Shown piece by piece: positions 19,432 through 29,619 of a stretch of DNA of 64,000 bases (its first letter is position 1; each line of letters opens with the position of its first letter). The notes under the pieces were generated by a model. It saw nothing but the letters and a program-made list of their open reading frames with translations. It did not search any database and was not told the origin of the DNA. The position numbers and the translations under genes were made by a program. The stretch is from assembly GCF_001015055.1 (NCBI RefSeq), contig NZ_BBWZ01000004.1, positions 1 to 64,000 on the forward strand. Reading direction: 5' to 3'. Source of the stretch: Aneurinibacillus tyrosinisolvens. Its GTDB lineage: Bacteria; Bacillota; Bacilli; Aneurinibacillales; Aneurinibacillaceae.

Positions 19432-20763
19432 GTGGACTTATTTTCTTATGCGCATGAAGAAGAGCGCAGCAGCGGGAAGAGTAAAAATCAGCCGCTGGCC
19501 GATCGAATGCGCCCGCGCACGCTGGATGAATTCGTTGGACAAGAGCATATTCTAGGTGAAGGAAAGCTGCTCCGCCGGGCGATTGAAGCGGACCGGATTA
19601 CATCCCTTATTTTTCATGGTCCGCCCGGTACGGGAAAAACCACACTTGCACGTATCATTGCCCGTACGACGAGGACGCATTTTACAGACATTAACGCGGT
19701 TACAGCGGGAATTGCTGATATTCGCCGTGTAGTCGAAGAAGCGAAACAGCGGAGCGATATGTACGAGCAGGGAACAACCCTGTTTGTAGATGAAATCCAT
19801 CGTTTTAATAAAGCCCAGCAGGATGCCCTTCTGCCGTATGTTGAAGACGGCACGATCCGGCTTATTGGGGCGACAACTGAAAACCCTTTTTTCGAAGTAA
19901 ACCCGGCCCTTTTATCGCGTTCCCAGCTGTTCCAGCTTCATTCACTTGCGCCGGATGCACTTGGCGAGGTAATGGATAAAGCGCTTCAAGATAAAGAACG
20001 TGGATATGGAGAGCTGCAAATCCGAATGGATAATGAGGCCAGGGAACACCTTATACACTATGCGGAAGGGGACAGCCGCCGTCTGTTGAATGCACTTGAA
20101 CTGGCTACAGCGACGACACCGAGGGAAAAGGACGGTTCGCTGCATGTTACACTTGAAGCCGCAGTGGATTCAATCCAGCGAAGGGCCGTCCGTTACGATA
20201 AATCGGGAGACAACCACTATGATACAATTTCCGCCTTTATCAAATCGATTCGGGGATCTGATCCGGATGCGGCATTATATTGGCTGGCGCGCATGATTGA
20301 CGCGGGAGAGGACCCTCGTTTTATCGCACGCAGGCTCGTTATTGCAGCATCGGAAGACGTTGGCAACGGCGACCCGAGGGGGCTGCAGGTTGCGATTTCT
20401 GCTTTTCAGGCGCTCGAATTAGTCGGGATGCCGGAGGGGCGCATTCCGCTTGCCCAGGCTGTGACCTATCTGGCCTCCGCACCGAAAAGCAACGCGGCTT
20501 ATAAAGGCATCAACCAGGCGCTTCAGCATGTTCGCCAGCGTGGACACGGACCGGTTCCGCTGCATTTACGAGACCAATCGTATAAGGGCGCTGAGAAGCT
20601 CGGGCACGGGAAAGGATATCTTTATCCGCACGATTATCCCCATTCTTATGTGGAGCAGGAATACTTGCCGGAAGGGATAAAGGAAAGGTTTTATCGGCCG
20701 AAAGAAATCGGGTATGAACGCCATATGAAGGATTATTTACGAACCATTCGCAAGGAGAAATGA
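19432..20763 (+). CDS. rarA: Replication-associated recombination protein A (RarA/MgsA ATPase)
   Basis: A 443-residue AAA+ ATPase of the clamp-loader-like family acting at stalled replication forks. Walker A is GPPGTGKTTLA at about residue 63, Walker B LFVDEIHRF, sensor 1 IGATTENPF, and the C-terminal tetramerisation domain (GPVPLHLRDQSYKGA) is present. The start is a GTG at 19432 after GAGGGGAACGA. The stop codon overlaps the region just before cymR. Confidence 0.94.
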   Translation: MDLFSYAHEEERSSGKSKNQPLADRMRPRTLDEFVGQEHILGEGKLLRRAIEADRITSLIFHGPPGTGKTTLARIIARTTRTHFTDINAVTAGIADIRRVVEEAKQRSDMYEQGTTLFVDEIHRFNKAQQDALLPYVEDGTIRLIGATTENPFFEVNPALLSRSQLFQLHSLAPDALGEVMDKALQDKERGYGELQIRMDNEAREHLIHYAEGDSRRLLNALELATATTPREKDGSLHVTLEAAVDSIQRRAVRYDKSGDNHYDTISAFIKSIRGSDPDAALYWLARMIDAGEDPRFIARRLVIAASEDVGNGDPRGLQVAISAFQALELVGMPEGRIPLAQAVTYLASAPKSNAAYKGINQALQHVRQRGHGPVPLHLRDQSYKGAEKLGHGKGYLYPHDYPHSYVEQEYLPEGIKERFYRPKEIGYERHMKDYLRTIRKEK

Positions 20764-20789
20764 GCACATATAAGAATAGGGGGATTTGT

Positions 20790-21209
20790 TTGAAGATATC
20801 AACCAAAGGACGTTACGGACTCACAATTATGATGGAGCTGGCACGGCGCTACGGCGAAGGACAGACGTCTTTAAAGTCGATTGCGCAGAAGCACGACCTG
20901 TCGGAGCACTACCTTGAGCAGCTTGTCGCACCTTTGCGCAACGGCGGTCTTGTAAAAAGCATCCGCGGTGCGTATGGTGGATACATACTTTCAAAATCTC
21001 CGGAGAAAATTACAGCAGGAGACGTAATTCGTGTACTGGAGGGACCGATAAGTCCGGTAGAGTTCGATGAGGAAGAAGACCCGGCAAAGCGCGATCTGTG
21101 GATACGCATCCGGGACAGTATTAGCGAAGTACTCGATTCAACAACGCTGGAAGACCTGGTGAACTATCAGGACAAAGGCGATGGTGGGTCTTATATGTTC
21201 TATATTTAA
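20790..21209 (+). CDS. cymR: Rrf2-family cysteine metabolism repressor CymR
   Basis: A 139-residue Rrf2 regulator with an N-terminal winged helix (KISTKGRYGLTIMMELA, RGAYGGYIL). B. subtilis CymR is 138 residues and sits in the same place, between rarA and a cysteine desulfurase gene. CymR represses sulphur-uptake genes together with CysK. It has no cysteine cluster, so it is unlikely to be an iron-sulphur sensor like IscR. I chose the TTG at 20790, six bases after TAGGGGGAT. Confidence 0.88.
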   Translation: MKISTKGRYGLTIMMELARRYGEGQTSLKSIAQKHDLSEHYLEQLVAPLRNGGLVKSIRGAYGGYILSKSPEKITAGDVIRVLEGPISPVEFDEEEDPAKRDLWIRIRDSISEVLDSTTLEDLVNYQDKGDGGSYMFYI

Positions 21210-21230
21210 CATCCCGAGGGGGATAGCCAG

Positions 21231-22370
21231 ATGGAAGAAATTTATTTAGATCACGCGGCAACGACACCAGTGCATCCCGCAGTGTTGGATGCGATGCTCC
21301 CGTTTTATAAAGAGATGCACGGAAATCCATCGAGTTTGCATCGTTTTGGACAGCGTACCCGCTATGTAGTTGACCAGGCGCGCTCAACCATTGCTGCCTC
21401 CCTTCATGCATCGCCTGCGGAAATCGTGTTTACGAGCGGGGGAACGGAAGCGGATAACATGGCGCTCATAGGCATCATGGCAGCGCACGCCGAAAAAGGA
21501 AAACACCTTATTACGAGTACAATCGAGCACCATGCCGTGCTGGATACGTGCGAGTATCTTGAAAGACAGGGCTATGAGGTGACGTATGTCCCTGTCGACC
21601 ATACGGGCACCGTTTCAGTAGAAGCAATTCGCGCGGCGATTCGGCCTGACACGGTCTTGATCAGCATCATGTACGGCAACAATGAAGTAGGTACGCTGCA
21701 GCCGATTGAAGAAATCGGGCGGATCGCCCGGGAAAATGGTGTGTATTTTCATACGGATGCAGTGCAGGCTTATGGCGTCGAGGCACTGGATGTGAAACAG
21801 CTTCCGGTTGATTTGCTATCCTTATCCGCTCATAAAATTAACGCACCGAAAGGAATCGGTGCCCTCTATATCGCCCGCAACATAAAGATTGCTCCTTACC
21901 TGCACGGGGGAAACCAGGAGAAAAAGCGGCGTGCCGGAACAGAGAACGTGGCCGGCATTTCCGGATTTGCTAAAGCGGTTGAAATTGTGATGGCACAGCG
22001 GGAAGAACACCGCGCGGATTATTTGAAGTATCGTGCGCTTATGCTTGAAATCTGGCAGGAAATGGGCGTCGAGTACACCCTTAATGGTCATCCTGAGCAT
22101 TATTTGCCACACATTTTGAATGTGAGTTTTCCTTCGATCAAAACAGAGACGATGCTGATGAATCTTGATATCGCCGGGATTGCAGCAGCGAGCGGTTCTG
22201 CCTGCACGGCCGGGTCGCTGGAAATTTCCCATGTGCTGCAAGCGATGAATCTGCCTGAGGCTATTGTGGAATCGGCGATTCGTTTTAGCTTCGGCTACGG
22301 AAATTCTCCGGAACAAATCCGCGCTGCAGCAAGAAAAATCGGGGGAATTGTCCAGGGCGGCAACAAGTAA
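21231..22370 (+). CDS. Cysteine desulfurase (NifS/IscS type, YrvO-like)
   Basis: A 379-residue class V PLP enzyme that removes sulphur from cysteine as an enzyme-bound persulphide. The PLP lysine is in LSAHKINAPKG, with TSGGTEADNMAL near residue 64. The catalytic cysteine is in SGSACTAGS near residue 320. In B. subtilis the equivalent YrvO feeds MnmA for tRNA 2-thiouridine and is followed by mnmA. Here the next gene is a TPR protein, so mnmA must lie elsewhere or another acceptor is used. Confidence 0.92.
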   Translation: MEEIYLDHAATTPVHPAVLDAMLPFYKEMHGNPSSLHRFGQRTRYVVDQARSTIAASLHASPAEIVFTSGGTEADNMALIGIMAAHAEKGKHLITSTIEHHAVLDTCEYLERQGYEVTYVPVDHTGTVSVEAIRAAIRPDTVLISIMYGNNEVGTLQPIEEIGRIARENGVYFHTDAVQAYGVEALDVKQLPVDLLSLSAHKINAPKGIGALYIARNIKIAPYLHGGNQEKKRRAGTENVAGISGFAKAVEIVMAQREEHRADYLKYRALMLEIWQEMGVEYTLNGHPEHYLPHILNVSFPSIKTETMLMNLDIAGIAAASGSACTAGSLEISHVLQAMNLPEAIVESAIRFSFGYGNSPEQIRAAARKIGGIVQGGNK

Positions 22371-22388
22371 ATGGAGGAGTTTGTACGA

Positions 22389-23054
22389 TTGAGAAAAAAA
22401 GCGGAACAATACAGTGACTTAGGATTACAGGAGTTAGCGCAAGGGCATTTCGAAGAAGCTCTGGCCCTGTTTCGCAAAGCGATTGAGGCGGACAATACGT
22501 ATGCCCGGCCTTACTGCAACATGGGGAATATATTGGCGGCGACAGGCAACGAAGCAGATGCCGTCCAATGGTTTACAAAAGCGATTGAACTGGATCCAAA
22601 CCTTGAACTTGCCTATTACGGAATCGGTAATTCTTATTTTAATACCGGCAATTACGAAGAGGCCCGGGCCGCCTTTGAGCAGGCGAAAGCAAAAGGAATG
22701 AACCATCATGATCTTGATTTCATGATTGGGATGTCCTATCTGCAGTCGGACCGGCTGGAGAAAGCGGTGGAATTTTTTACTGTGTGCCTGGCGGCGCAAC
22801 CGGATGACATGGAAGCTTACTTCAACCGGGGGATGTCGTATGCCCGCATGGGGCGCATTGAGGAAGCCCGGGATGATTTCCTGCAAACGCTCGCTCTGTC
22901 GCCGGAGCACGATGACGCGCTGTATAACCTCGGTATTGCCTATGCTTTCCTCAATGATATGGGGAAAGCAAAAGAGCAGTTTGAGAAGGCGCTTACCATA
23001 AACCCCAATCATATTCTGGCACAGAATGCGCTTGCTGAGCTGAATAAAGGGTAA
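22389..23054 (+). CDS. Tetratricopeptide repeat protein (YrrB-like)
   Basis: A 221-residue protein made almost entirely of six or so TPR units, for example PYCNMGNILAATGNEADAV and ALYNLGIAYAFLNDMGKAK. TPR proteins act as protein-binding scaffolds; the partner is unknown. I prefer the TTG at 22389 because GGAGGAG lies nine bases upstream; the ATG at 22371 directly after the desulfurase stop has no ribosome binding site. The position matches B. subtilis yrrB. Confidence 0.8.
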   Translation: MRKKAEQYSDLGLQELAQGHFEEALALFRKAIEADNTYARPYCNMGNILAATGNEADAVQWFTKAIELDPNLELAYYGIGNSYFNTGNYEEARAAFEQAKAKGMNHHDLDFMIGMSYLQSDRLEKAVEFFTVCLAAQPDDMEAYFNRGMSYARMGRIEEARDDFLQTLALSPEHDDALYNLGIAYAFLNDMGKAKEQFEKALTINPNHILAQNALAELNKG

Positions 23055-23152
23055 CCTGCTTTTCCCTTATCACAGGAAATTCTGGAATTCATTTAACAGC
23101 ATATAACAAATTCTTTTCCCGATACTATATGATATGGAAGGAGATGAGCGTC

Positions 23153-23632
23153 ATGAATCGAGCGCATGATGTCATTGGACTTCCTGTCATTGAATTGAAG
23201 ACGGGGAAAGAGGTGGGCCATGTCCGCGATCTTCTGTTTAATGAGCAGTGGTACTGTACAGGTGTGCTGCTGGGGGAGAAAAGCCTGCTGAGGCAGGGGA
23301 GCTATCTTTCAGTGGAAGCCGTCCATGCAGTAGGCACTGATTGTGTAACGATTGCTGACGCCGGTGCCGTCATTTTCTTTGAAGAACCTCCTGGCTGGAT
23401 CGGACTGGAGACCGGAAATTCACATCTTAAAGGAAAGCCCTTCATTACTGAGTGCGGCCGCCATTTGGGATTTGTGGAAGATGTTTACTTCCAGCCTCAA
23501 TTGGGCAAAATACTAGGGTACGAGCTGTCGGATGGCATTTTATCCGATATTATGGACGGTCGCAGAGTCATTCGACATACAAAAAACATTAAGATGGGTG
23601 AAGATGTGATCATTGTCTCTGGAACGGAGTAA
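23153..23632 (+). CDS. PRC-barrel domain protein (YrrD-like)
   Basis: A 159-residue protein with two PRC-barrel repeats: VIGLPVIELKTGKEVGHVRD at about residue 6 and PFITECGRHLGFVEDVYFQ at about residue 95. This fold often binds RNA or other proteins. The ATG at 23153 follows AAGGAG with good spacing. In B. subtilis the equivalent yrrD lies in the same gene string. The role is not established. Confidence 0.75.
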   Translation: MNRAHDVIGLPVIELKTGKEVGHVRDLLFNEQWYCTGVLLGEKSLLRQGSYLSVEAVHAVGTDCVTIADAGAVIFFEEPPGWIGLETGNSHLKGKPFITECGRHLGFVEDVYFQPQLGKILGYELSDGILSDIMDGRRVIRHTKNIKMGEDVIIVSGTE

Positions 23633-23663
23633 AGGCGCCTCTTTACTAACAGGAGGAAAGAAA

Positions 23664-23867
23664 ATGAATGATTGCCCAAATTGTCAGGGGAAGGACATCG
23701 GTAAAATCGGTACCAATCAATACTATTGCTGGAACTGCTGCATTGAATTTACCGCTGCCGGCAATAAAATTTCTTCGATCTTCCAGGTAGAAGAAGACGG
23801 CAGCCTTCATTCGCTGAATGACCTTTTTTTTGATGATTGCCCGCCACCTTTTGAAACTAATATGTGA
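23664..23867 (+). CDS. Small zinc-ribbon-like hypothetical protein
   Basis: A 67-residue protein with two CxxC pairs, CPNCQG near residue 4 and YCWNCCIEF near residue 23, expected to bind one zinc. The acidic C-terminal half (EEDGSLHSLNDLFFDD) is unusual. AGGAGG precedes the ATG. Function unknown. Confidence 0.7.
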   Translation: MNDCPNCQGKDIGKIGTNQYYCWNCCIEFTAAGNKISSIFQVEEDGSLHSLNDLFFDDCPPPFETNM

Positions 23868-23880
23868 GGGGATGGGTACT

Positions 23881-24087
23881 ATGAGTCGCTCTCTTTGGAT
23901 CGGCATTCTTGTTCTTGCCTTCTTTGGGATAAGAAGAATGCTTAGAAGCCGCAACAATCGCACATGGCAGATGATGAGAATGGGAAATTGGATCATGAGA
24001 AACGTAGACGTGCCCGCTCTATACAACCGGTCCGCTAAGAATATAATGCAGGCGGGCAGAAGTATGATGCGCGGCATGGCCAGATAA
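23881..24087 (+). CDS. Small membrane-anchored hypothetical protein
   Basis: A 68-residue protein with one N-terminal hydrophobic helix (LWIGILVLAFFGIRRML) and a basic, methionine-rich tail. GAGGGG precedes the ATG, and it is followed by a clear terminator. Similar short ORFs sit here in other Bacillales, but I cannot assign a function. Confidence 0.65.
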   Translation: MSRSLWIGILVLAFFGIRRMLRSRNNRTWQMMRMGNWIMRNVDVPALYNRSAKNIMQAGRSMMRGMAR

Positions 24088-24097
24088 AGAAAGAAAG

Positions 24098-24129
24098 ATC
24101 CGCTGGGTGTATATCCAGCGGATTTTTTT
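24098..24129 (+). terminator. Terminator of the cymR-desulfurase-TPR gene string
   Basis: ATCCGCTGG pairs with CCAGCGGAT, followed by seven T. Confidence 0.88.
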
Positions 24130-24301
24130 CACCCCTTATACTTATAAGAAGCGTCATATTTTTTAATCAGTTCACTGTATTAAAGGAAAATACACAATAT
24201 TATAACAATTTTACCTATGCGGTTTTTAGTATAAGTAACTTTGCTTCCTTCCGTCCATACTAAAGAAAGAAAATGAGGGAGAAGCGGAGTGTGGGAACGG
24301 G

Positions 24302-25381
24302 ATGGCGAGGATTATGAGGACAAAATGGATCTACGGGCTGGTCGTTCTGCTGCTGCTGCTCAGCATTATTTTTATGATCGGAAAGGTTAGTTTCTTCTTT
24401 GTTAAGGCACTGGTGATTGTAAAGAAGGTGCTAACCCCGTTTTTCTTTAGCCTTATTATCGCTTATTTATTAAACCCGATCGTCACCTTTTTGAACCGGC
24501 ACCACTTTCCCAGAGGGTTCGCCGTTTTCATTTTATATACCCTTTTTCTTCTCTTTGTTGCCTTCGTCGTAAAGAACGGAGGGCCGATTATTATTGAGGA
24601 ATACAGGGAGCTTTCAGGAAAGATCCCTGAGCTAATGGAAACATACCGGGGCTGGCTTGACCGGATGCGAATGCAGCAGGTCGGTGCGCCATTCTCGCTG
24701 CACAGCGGGCTGACAAGCGGAGTGCGCACGATGGAAGTGGCGCTGACAGGGTATATTACGGGACTGTTCAGTGGAATGAACGGCATTATGGAGAAGGTTT
24801 TGATTGTCATGCTTATCCCGTTTATTGTTTTTTATATGCTGAAGGATATGAAGCCGATGCAGCGGGGGATTTTGCTCCTTATTCCAGGCCGCCACCGGAT
24901 GAAAGTGAAGCATGTACTGCATGACATTGATACGGCGCTTGGGCAATATGTGCGCGGTCAGTTGACGGTGTGCGGCATCGTTGGACTTCTTGCTTATGCC
25001 GGTTATTTTATTATCGGGCTTCCATACGCGCTCGTGTTTGCAATTATTAGCGCTGTTACGAATGTCATCCCTTATATCGGACCGTTTATCGGGGCTGCGC
25101 CGACCATTCTTTTTGCCCTGACCATCTCCTGGAAGCTAGCCGTCTATGTCATTATCATTAATGCGATTATTCAACTGCTGGAAGGGAATATTGTCTCGCC
25201 GTTCATCGTAGGGAAATCCCTGCGCTTGCACCCTTTGCTTATTATTTTTTCGGTGATGGTTGGCGGGGAGGTCGCCGGCATTCTTGGCCTGATTCTAGCC
25301 GTTCCGCTTGTGGCCAGCATCAAGGTTATCCTGCAGCATATTGTGGCCCACACTGTCCGCCGCCCGGATTGGCCGGAGTAA
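24302..25381 (+). CDS. AI-2E family transporter (YrrI-like)
   Basis: A 359-residue membrane protein with about eight helices and the family signature GLPYALVFAIISAVTNVIPY followed by GPFIGAAPT. Family members are linked to autoinducer-2 export, Na+/H+ antiport or other solutes; the name does not prove the substrate. It stands alone between a terminator and the alaS T-box, as yrrI does in B. subtilis. Confidence 0.85.
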   Translation: MARIMRTKWIYGLVVLLLLLSIIFMIGKVSFFFVKALVIVKKVLTPFFFSLIIAYLLNPIVTFLNRHHFPRGFAVFILYTLFLLFVAFVVKNGGPIIIEEYRELSGKIPELMETYRGWLDRMRMQQVGAPFSLHSGLTSGVRTMEVALTGYITGLFSGMNGIMEKVLIVMLIPFIVFYMLKDMKPMQRGILLLIPGRHRMKVKHVLHDIDTALGQYVRGQLTVCGIVGLLAYAGYFIIGLPYALVFAIISAVTNVIPYIGPFIGAAPTILFALTISWKLAVYVIIINAIIQLLEGNIVSPFIVGKSLRLHPLLIIFSVMVGGEVAGILGLILAVPLVASIKVILQHIVAHTVRRPDWPE

Positions 25382-25391
25382 TAAGGGCCAA

Positions 25392-25421
25392 TTGACAGGG
25401 GCCAAGGTGAATTTGTATAAT
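25392..25421 (+). promoter_or_regulatory. Promoter of the alaS T-box leader
   Basis: TTGACA and TATAAT, both exact, with 18-base spacing. Confidence 0.85.
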
Positions 25422-25429
25422 AAATCATG

Positions 25430-25711
25430 TTATGAATGAATTTTAATATTGTAAAATCGTTGAGGGAATCAGTAGGCGGCAGCCCTTTTTACAGAGAGGA
25501 CATTCCATGGGTTGAGAGAATGTCTAGGAAGAAGAGTCGTTGAACGCTACTCCTGAGAGTGGGCTGGATAAAGCCTGCCGGGCATTTTCATATGCCCGTT
25601 ATTGTGAAATCAAGGCGACCTGCCGTATGCATAGGCGGGTAAGCAGGGTGGTACCGCGTGAGAAGACAAGCTCTCGTCCCTGAAGAAATTCTGGGATTGA
25701 GGGCTTTTTTT
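25430..25711 (+). promoter_or_regulatory. T-box riboswitch controlling alaS
   Basis: The T-box sequence AGGGTGGTACCGCG is at 25645-25658. AGTA at 25470-25473 begins the stem I specifier-loop side, and the 3' side reads GAAC-GCT-A at about 25542-25549, giving GCU (Ala) as the specifier codon, which fits the downstream gene. The terminator (AGCTCTC.../...GAGGGCT, then TTTTTTT) ends near 25711. Confidence 0.93.
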
Positions 25712-25755
25712 GCTTTTAGAAACAACTATTTATGTGAATTTGGAGGGATTGTTTG

Positions 25756-28392
25756 ATGAAATCCATGAGTTCTGCTGAGATTCGTCAAAAGTTTTTGGAT
25801 TTTTTTAAGAGTAAAGGTCATAGAATAGAGCCAAGTATGCCGCTTATCCCGATTGATGACCCGACGCTTCTCTGGATTAATAGCGGAGTTGCTACCTTGA
25901 AGAAATATTTCGATGGCCGGGTTATCCCGGAGAATCCGAGGATTACGAATTCCCAGAAGTCCATTCGCACGAACGACATTGAGAATGTCGGGAAAACAGC
26001 TCGCCACCATACGTTTTTTGAAATGCTCGGTAATTTCTCGATCGGGGATTACTTCAAGGAAGAATCGATTGTCTGGGCATGGGAGTTCCTTACGAGCCCT
26101 GAGTGGATTGGGTTTGACCCGGAAAAGCTGTCTGTAACGATTCACCCGGAGGACGAAGAAGCATTTGAAATCTGGAATAAGAAGGTAGGCATTCCGGAAG
26201 AACGCATCGTGCGGCTGGAAGGGAACTTCTGGGACATTGGGGAAGGCCCTTGTGGACCGAACAGTGAGATTTTCTATGACAGAGGAGAGAAATACGGCAA
26301 TGACCCGTCCGATCCGGAACTGTATCCGGGCGGGGAAAATGAGCGTTATCTTGAGATTTGGAACCTTGTATTTTCGCAGTACAACCATAATCCGGACGGT
26401 TCTTACACCCCGCTGCCGAAGAAAAACATTGATACCGGGATGGGACTCGAGCGGATGGCTTCTGTTATCCAGGATGTGGACAACAACTATGAGACCGACC
26501 TTCTGTTCCCGATTATCGAGGCAACGTGTGAAATCGCGGGCGTAAAATACGGGGAGAAGCTGGAGTATGATATCGCGCTGAAAGTTATCGCCGATCACTC
26601 CCGGACGGTTGTTTTTGCTATCGGAGACGGCGCCCTTCCTTCGAATGAAGGCCGCGGATATGTCATTCGCCGCCTGCTCCGCCGTGCGGTTCGCTATGGG
26701 AAGGTACTCGGAATTGATAAGTCCTTCCTTTACTCGCTGACACCAGTTGTCGGCGAAATCATGAACGCTTACTACCCTGAGGTTCTTGAGAAGCGGGAGT
26801 TCATTGAACGCGTGATTAAAAACGAAGAAGTCCGTTTCCACGAGACATTGAATGAAGGATTGCATATCCTCGAACAGATGGTGGAAGAAGCAAAGAAAGA
26901 AAACCGGACACAGATTACGGGGCCGGAAGCGTTTAAATTATATGACACATACGGATTCCCGTTCGATTTGACGGAAGACTTCGCGATGGAAAAAGGCATC
27001 ACCGTTGACCGGGAAGGCTTTGATACCGCAATGGATGAACAGCGTGCCCGCGCTCGTGCAGCCCGCCAGGATGAAGGCAGCATGCAGGTACAGGGCGGTG
27101 TGCTGGGCGACATCAAAGTGAAGAGTGAATTTGTCGGTTACGATAATCTTGCCTCCCACGCAAAAGTAGTTGCTATCGTCCATAATAATGAATCCGTTGA
27201 TATGGTTGGTGCCGGTACGGAATGCCAGGTGATCCTTGATCGCACACCATTCTATGCTGAGTCCGGAGGGCAGGTGGCGGATAAGGGATTTATTGAGGCT
27301 GGAAAAACGCGGGCAAAAGTTGAAGATACACAAAAAGGGCCAAACGGGCAGAATGTTCATACTGTCCTCGTTGAAAGCGGAACACTGAAAGTTGGCGACA
27401 CAGTAGAGGCTGTGGTCAACTGTTCTTCCCGCGCGGATACGATTAAAAACCACACGGCTACACACCTGCTGCATGCGGCGCTCAAAGAAGTGCTTGGCAC
27501 GCACGTAAACCAGGCCGGTTCCCTTGTGGCACCGGATCGCCTCCGTTTCGACTTCTCTCACTTCGGAAGCATTACAGCGGAAGAGCTGGAGAGAATCGAG
27601 AACAACGTAAACGAGCAGATCTGGCGTAACCTTGATGTAAATATTATGCATAAATCGCTCCAGGAAGCAAAAGCTATGGGTGCTATGGCTTTGTTCGGTG
27701 AAAAATACGGTGATAACGTACGTGTAGTAGAAGTTGGAGATTACAGCCTTGAGCTTTGCGGCGGGTGCCATGTGAACAACTCGGCGGAAATCGGGCTGTT
27801 CAAAATCATCAGCGAAACTGGAATCGGAGCGGGAACGCGCCGGATCGAAGCGGTTACCGGCCGCATGGCATACCAGTATTTAAACAAGCAGCTCCACACA
27901 TTGAAATCTGTAGCGGATGACTTAAAGACAACGATTACGAATGTGCCGCAGCGCATCGAAACGATGAAAGCTGAAATGAAAGACCTGGAGAGAGAGAACG
28001 AGTCCCTGCGGGCAAAGCTGAGCAATGTGGAAGCTTCCTCGCTCACGGAGCAGGTACAGGACATCCAGGGCGTCAAGCTTCTTTCAGCGAAGGTAAACGG
28101 CGTTGATATGGATAATCTGCGCAACATGGTAGACGATTTGAAGAATAAGCTTGGATCTGCTATTGTCGTACTAGGATCGGTAAAAGAAGATAAAGTAAAC
28201 ATCGTAGCGGGTGTCACTGCAGACCTCGTTAAAAAAGGATTCCATGCGGGTAAAGTGGTGAAAGAAGTCGCGGTTCGCTGCGGCGGCGGGGGCGGCGGAC
28301 GCCCTGATATGGCGCAGGCGGGCGGCAAAAACCCGGCTCAGCTGGGTGAAGCGCTCGATTTTGTAAAGAATTGGGTAGAAGAACAGGTTTAG
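25756..28392 (+). CDS. alaS: Alanyl-tRNA synthetase
   Basis: An 878-residue class II enzyme. The catalytic core ([18 protein letters not shown], near residue 78) is followed by the helical tRNA recognition region, the editing domain with [11 protein letters not shown] and CGGCH motifs that binds zinc and clears Ser/Gly-tRNA-Ala, and the C-Ala domain ending in a glycine-rich [15 protein letters not shown] stretch. The ATG at 25756 has TGGAGGG eight bases upstream. Confidence 0.97.
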   Translation: MKSMSSAEIRQKFLDFFKSKGHRIEPSMPLIPIDDPTLLWINSGVATLKKYFDGRVIPENPRITNSQKSIRTNDIENVGKTARHHTFFEMLGNFSIGDYFKEESIVWAWEFLTSPEWIGFDPEKLSVTIHPEDEEAFEIWNKKVGIPEERIVRLEGNFWDIGEGPCGPNSEIFYDRGEKYGNDPSDPELYPGGENERYLEIWNLVFSQYNHNPDGSYTPLPKKNIDTGMGLERMASVIQDVDNNYETDLLFPIIEATCEIAGVKYGEKLEYDIALKVIADHSRTVVFAIGDGALPSNEGRGYVIRRLLRRAVRYGKVLGIDKSFLYSLTPVVGEIMNAYYPEVLEKREFIERVIKNEEVRFHETLNEGLHILEQMVEEAKKENRTQITGPEAFKLYDTYGFPFDLTEDFAMEKGITVDREGFDTAMDEQRARARAARQDEGSMQVQGGVLGDIKVKSEFVGYDNLASHAKVVAIVHNNESVDMVGAGTECQVILDRTPFYAESGGQVADKGFIEAGKTRAKVEDTQKGPNGQNVHTVLVESGTLKVGDTVEAVVNCSSRADTIKNHTATHLLHAALKEVLGTHVNQAGSLVAPDRLRFDFSHFGSITAEELERIENNVNEQIWRNLDVNIMHKSLQEAKAMGAMALFGEKYGDNVRVVEVGDYSLELCGGCHVNNSAEIGLFKIISETGIGAGTRRIEAVTGRMAYQYLNKQLHTLKSVADDLKTTITNVPQRIETMKAEMKDLERENESLRAKLSNVEASSLTEQVQDIQGVKLLSAKVNGVDMDNLRNMVDDLKNKLGSAIVVLGSVKEDKVNIVAGVTADLVKKGFHAGKVVKEVAVRCGGGGGGRPDMAQAGGKNPAQLGEALDFVKNWVEEQV

Positions 28393-28469
28393 TCTATTTA
28401 TAAAAAGGAAATCAGCCAAAGAAGGCGAATAGGAAAAGAGACAAGACCTTTCGAAAGAGGTGCTAGGCA

Positions 28470-28730
28470 GTGAGTTCAATGGATCATACGATGAAATTTA
28501 ATTTCAAGCAGGATGATGTAGAGATAGAGGCAGGCGAAGTGCTTTTGCGCGTATACTCTGCCCTGGAAGAGAAAGGGTATAACCCCATTAATCAAATTGT
28601 CGGATATTTAATTTCCGGCGATCCGGCTTATATTCCTCGTCATGACAATGCCCGCACCCTCATTCGTAAATTGGAACGGGATGAATTGATTGAGGAGCTT
28701 GTCCGTTCCTACCTCCGTGAGCACCGTTAG
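28470..28730 (+). CDS. IreB family regulatory phosphoprotein (YrzL, DUF965)
   Basis: An 86-residue protein with the conserved [18 protein letters not shown] and [18 protein letters not shown] segments. IreB in Enterococcus is phosphorylated by the PASTA kinase IreK and negatively affects cephalosporin resistance. The threonine-containing N-terminus (MDHTMKFNF) may be the phosphorylation site by analogy. Start GTG at 28470 after AGAGGTG. It sits in the standard alaS-ireB-yqgF-yrzB operon. Confidence 0.9.
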   Translation: MSSMDHTMKFNFKQDDVEIEAGEVLLRVYSALEEKGYNPINQIVGYLISGDPAYIPRHDNARTLIRKLERDELIEELVRSYLREHR

Positions 28731-28819
28731 TCCGGGGTATGGTTCCGCTTAATTTATAGCCTATCAGGGCCCTTTTCTTAGAAGAGAGGCTATCCATTTC
28801 AATTTATGCAGGAGAATAA

Positions 28820-29233
28820 ATGATGCGCAGTATGGGACTCGATGTTGGAGATAAAACAATCGGCGTGGCGGTAAGCGACGAACTGGGCTGGACCGCGCAG
28901 GGAGTAGAAACGATTCGAAGAGAGGGCAAGAAAAAAGATTACGCCCGGCTCGAAGAGCTTATAAAACAATATGATGTAGGGGAAATTATTGTTGGACTCC
29001 CGAAAAATATGAATGGCACTATCGGACCGCGCGCTGAATTATGCCAGGTTTTTGCTGAATACGTGCATAATCGTTCTCATTTGCCGGTAAAAATGTGGGA
29101 TGAACGTTTAACGACGATGGCTGCTGAAAGAATGCTAATTTCCGCTGATGTAAGCCGGAAAAAACGAAAGCAGGTCATCGATAAAATGGCAGCGGTAATG
29201 ATTTTGCAAAATTACCTGGATGCCCAAAAATAG
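28820..29233 (+). CDS. yqgF: Pre-16S rRNA processing nuclease YqgF (RuvX/YrrK)
   Basis: A 137-residue RNase H-fold protein. Conserved acidic motifs are [15 protein letters not shown] near residue 6 and [14 protein letters not shown] near residue 93. It trims the 5' end of pre-16S rRNA; an older name is putative Holliday junction resolvase. Two ATG codons (28820 and 28823) follow AGGAG, so the first residue is uncertain by one. Confidence 0.92.
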   Translation: MMRSMGLDVGDKTIGVAVSDELGWTAQGVETIRREGKKKDYARLEELIKQYDVGEIIVGLPKNMNGTIGPRAELCQVFAEYVHNRSHLPVKMWDERLTTMAAERMLISADVSRKKRKQVIDKMAAVMILQNYLDAQK

Positions 29234-29245
29234 GAGGGTTTTCAT

Positions 29246-29533
29246 ATGGATTTAGAAAGCATGGGGATTGATGTAGGAGAATACATTACACTGACAGACG
29301 AAGAATCCGGCGAGGATCTTGAGTTTCTTGTGATGTATATTTTTGAAATCGAAGACCGTACGTACCTCTGCCTCGTTCCGGCTGACCAGGAGGATGAGGA
29401 AGAATACGAAGTGCAGTTCATGCGTTTCGATGGTACGGAAACTCTCCATCAAATCGAAAGCGATGAAGAGTGGCAGCAGGTTGAAGCGACGTTTGAAACA
29501 TTAATGGATGAAATCGAGAAAGAAGAAGATTAA
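29246..29533 (+). CDS. DUF1292 family protein (YrzB)
   Basis: A very acidic 95-residue protein (ITLTDEESGEDLEFLVMYIF, ending EIEKEED). It fits the DUF1292/YrzB family that closes the alaS-ireB-yqgF operon throughout Bacillales. No function is known. A terminator follows 36 bases after the stop. Confidence 0.88.
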   Translation: MDLESMGIDVGEYITLTDEESGEDLEFLVMYIFEIEDRTYLCLVPADQEDEEEYEVQFMRFDGTETLHQIESDEEWQQVEATFETLMDEIEKEED

Positions 29534-29568
29534 TCCTCAAGGATCAAATTTTAAATCGCTAAAATGAG

Positions 29569-29597
29569 GGAAGGTACCCATTTGTACCTTCCTTTTC
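29569..29597 (+). terminator. Terminator of the alaS operon
   Basis: GGAAGGTAC pairs with GTACCTTCC, followed by TTTT. Confidence 0.85.
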
Positions 29598-29619
29598 CTA
29601 TTTGTACTGGATATAATTT

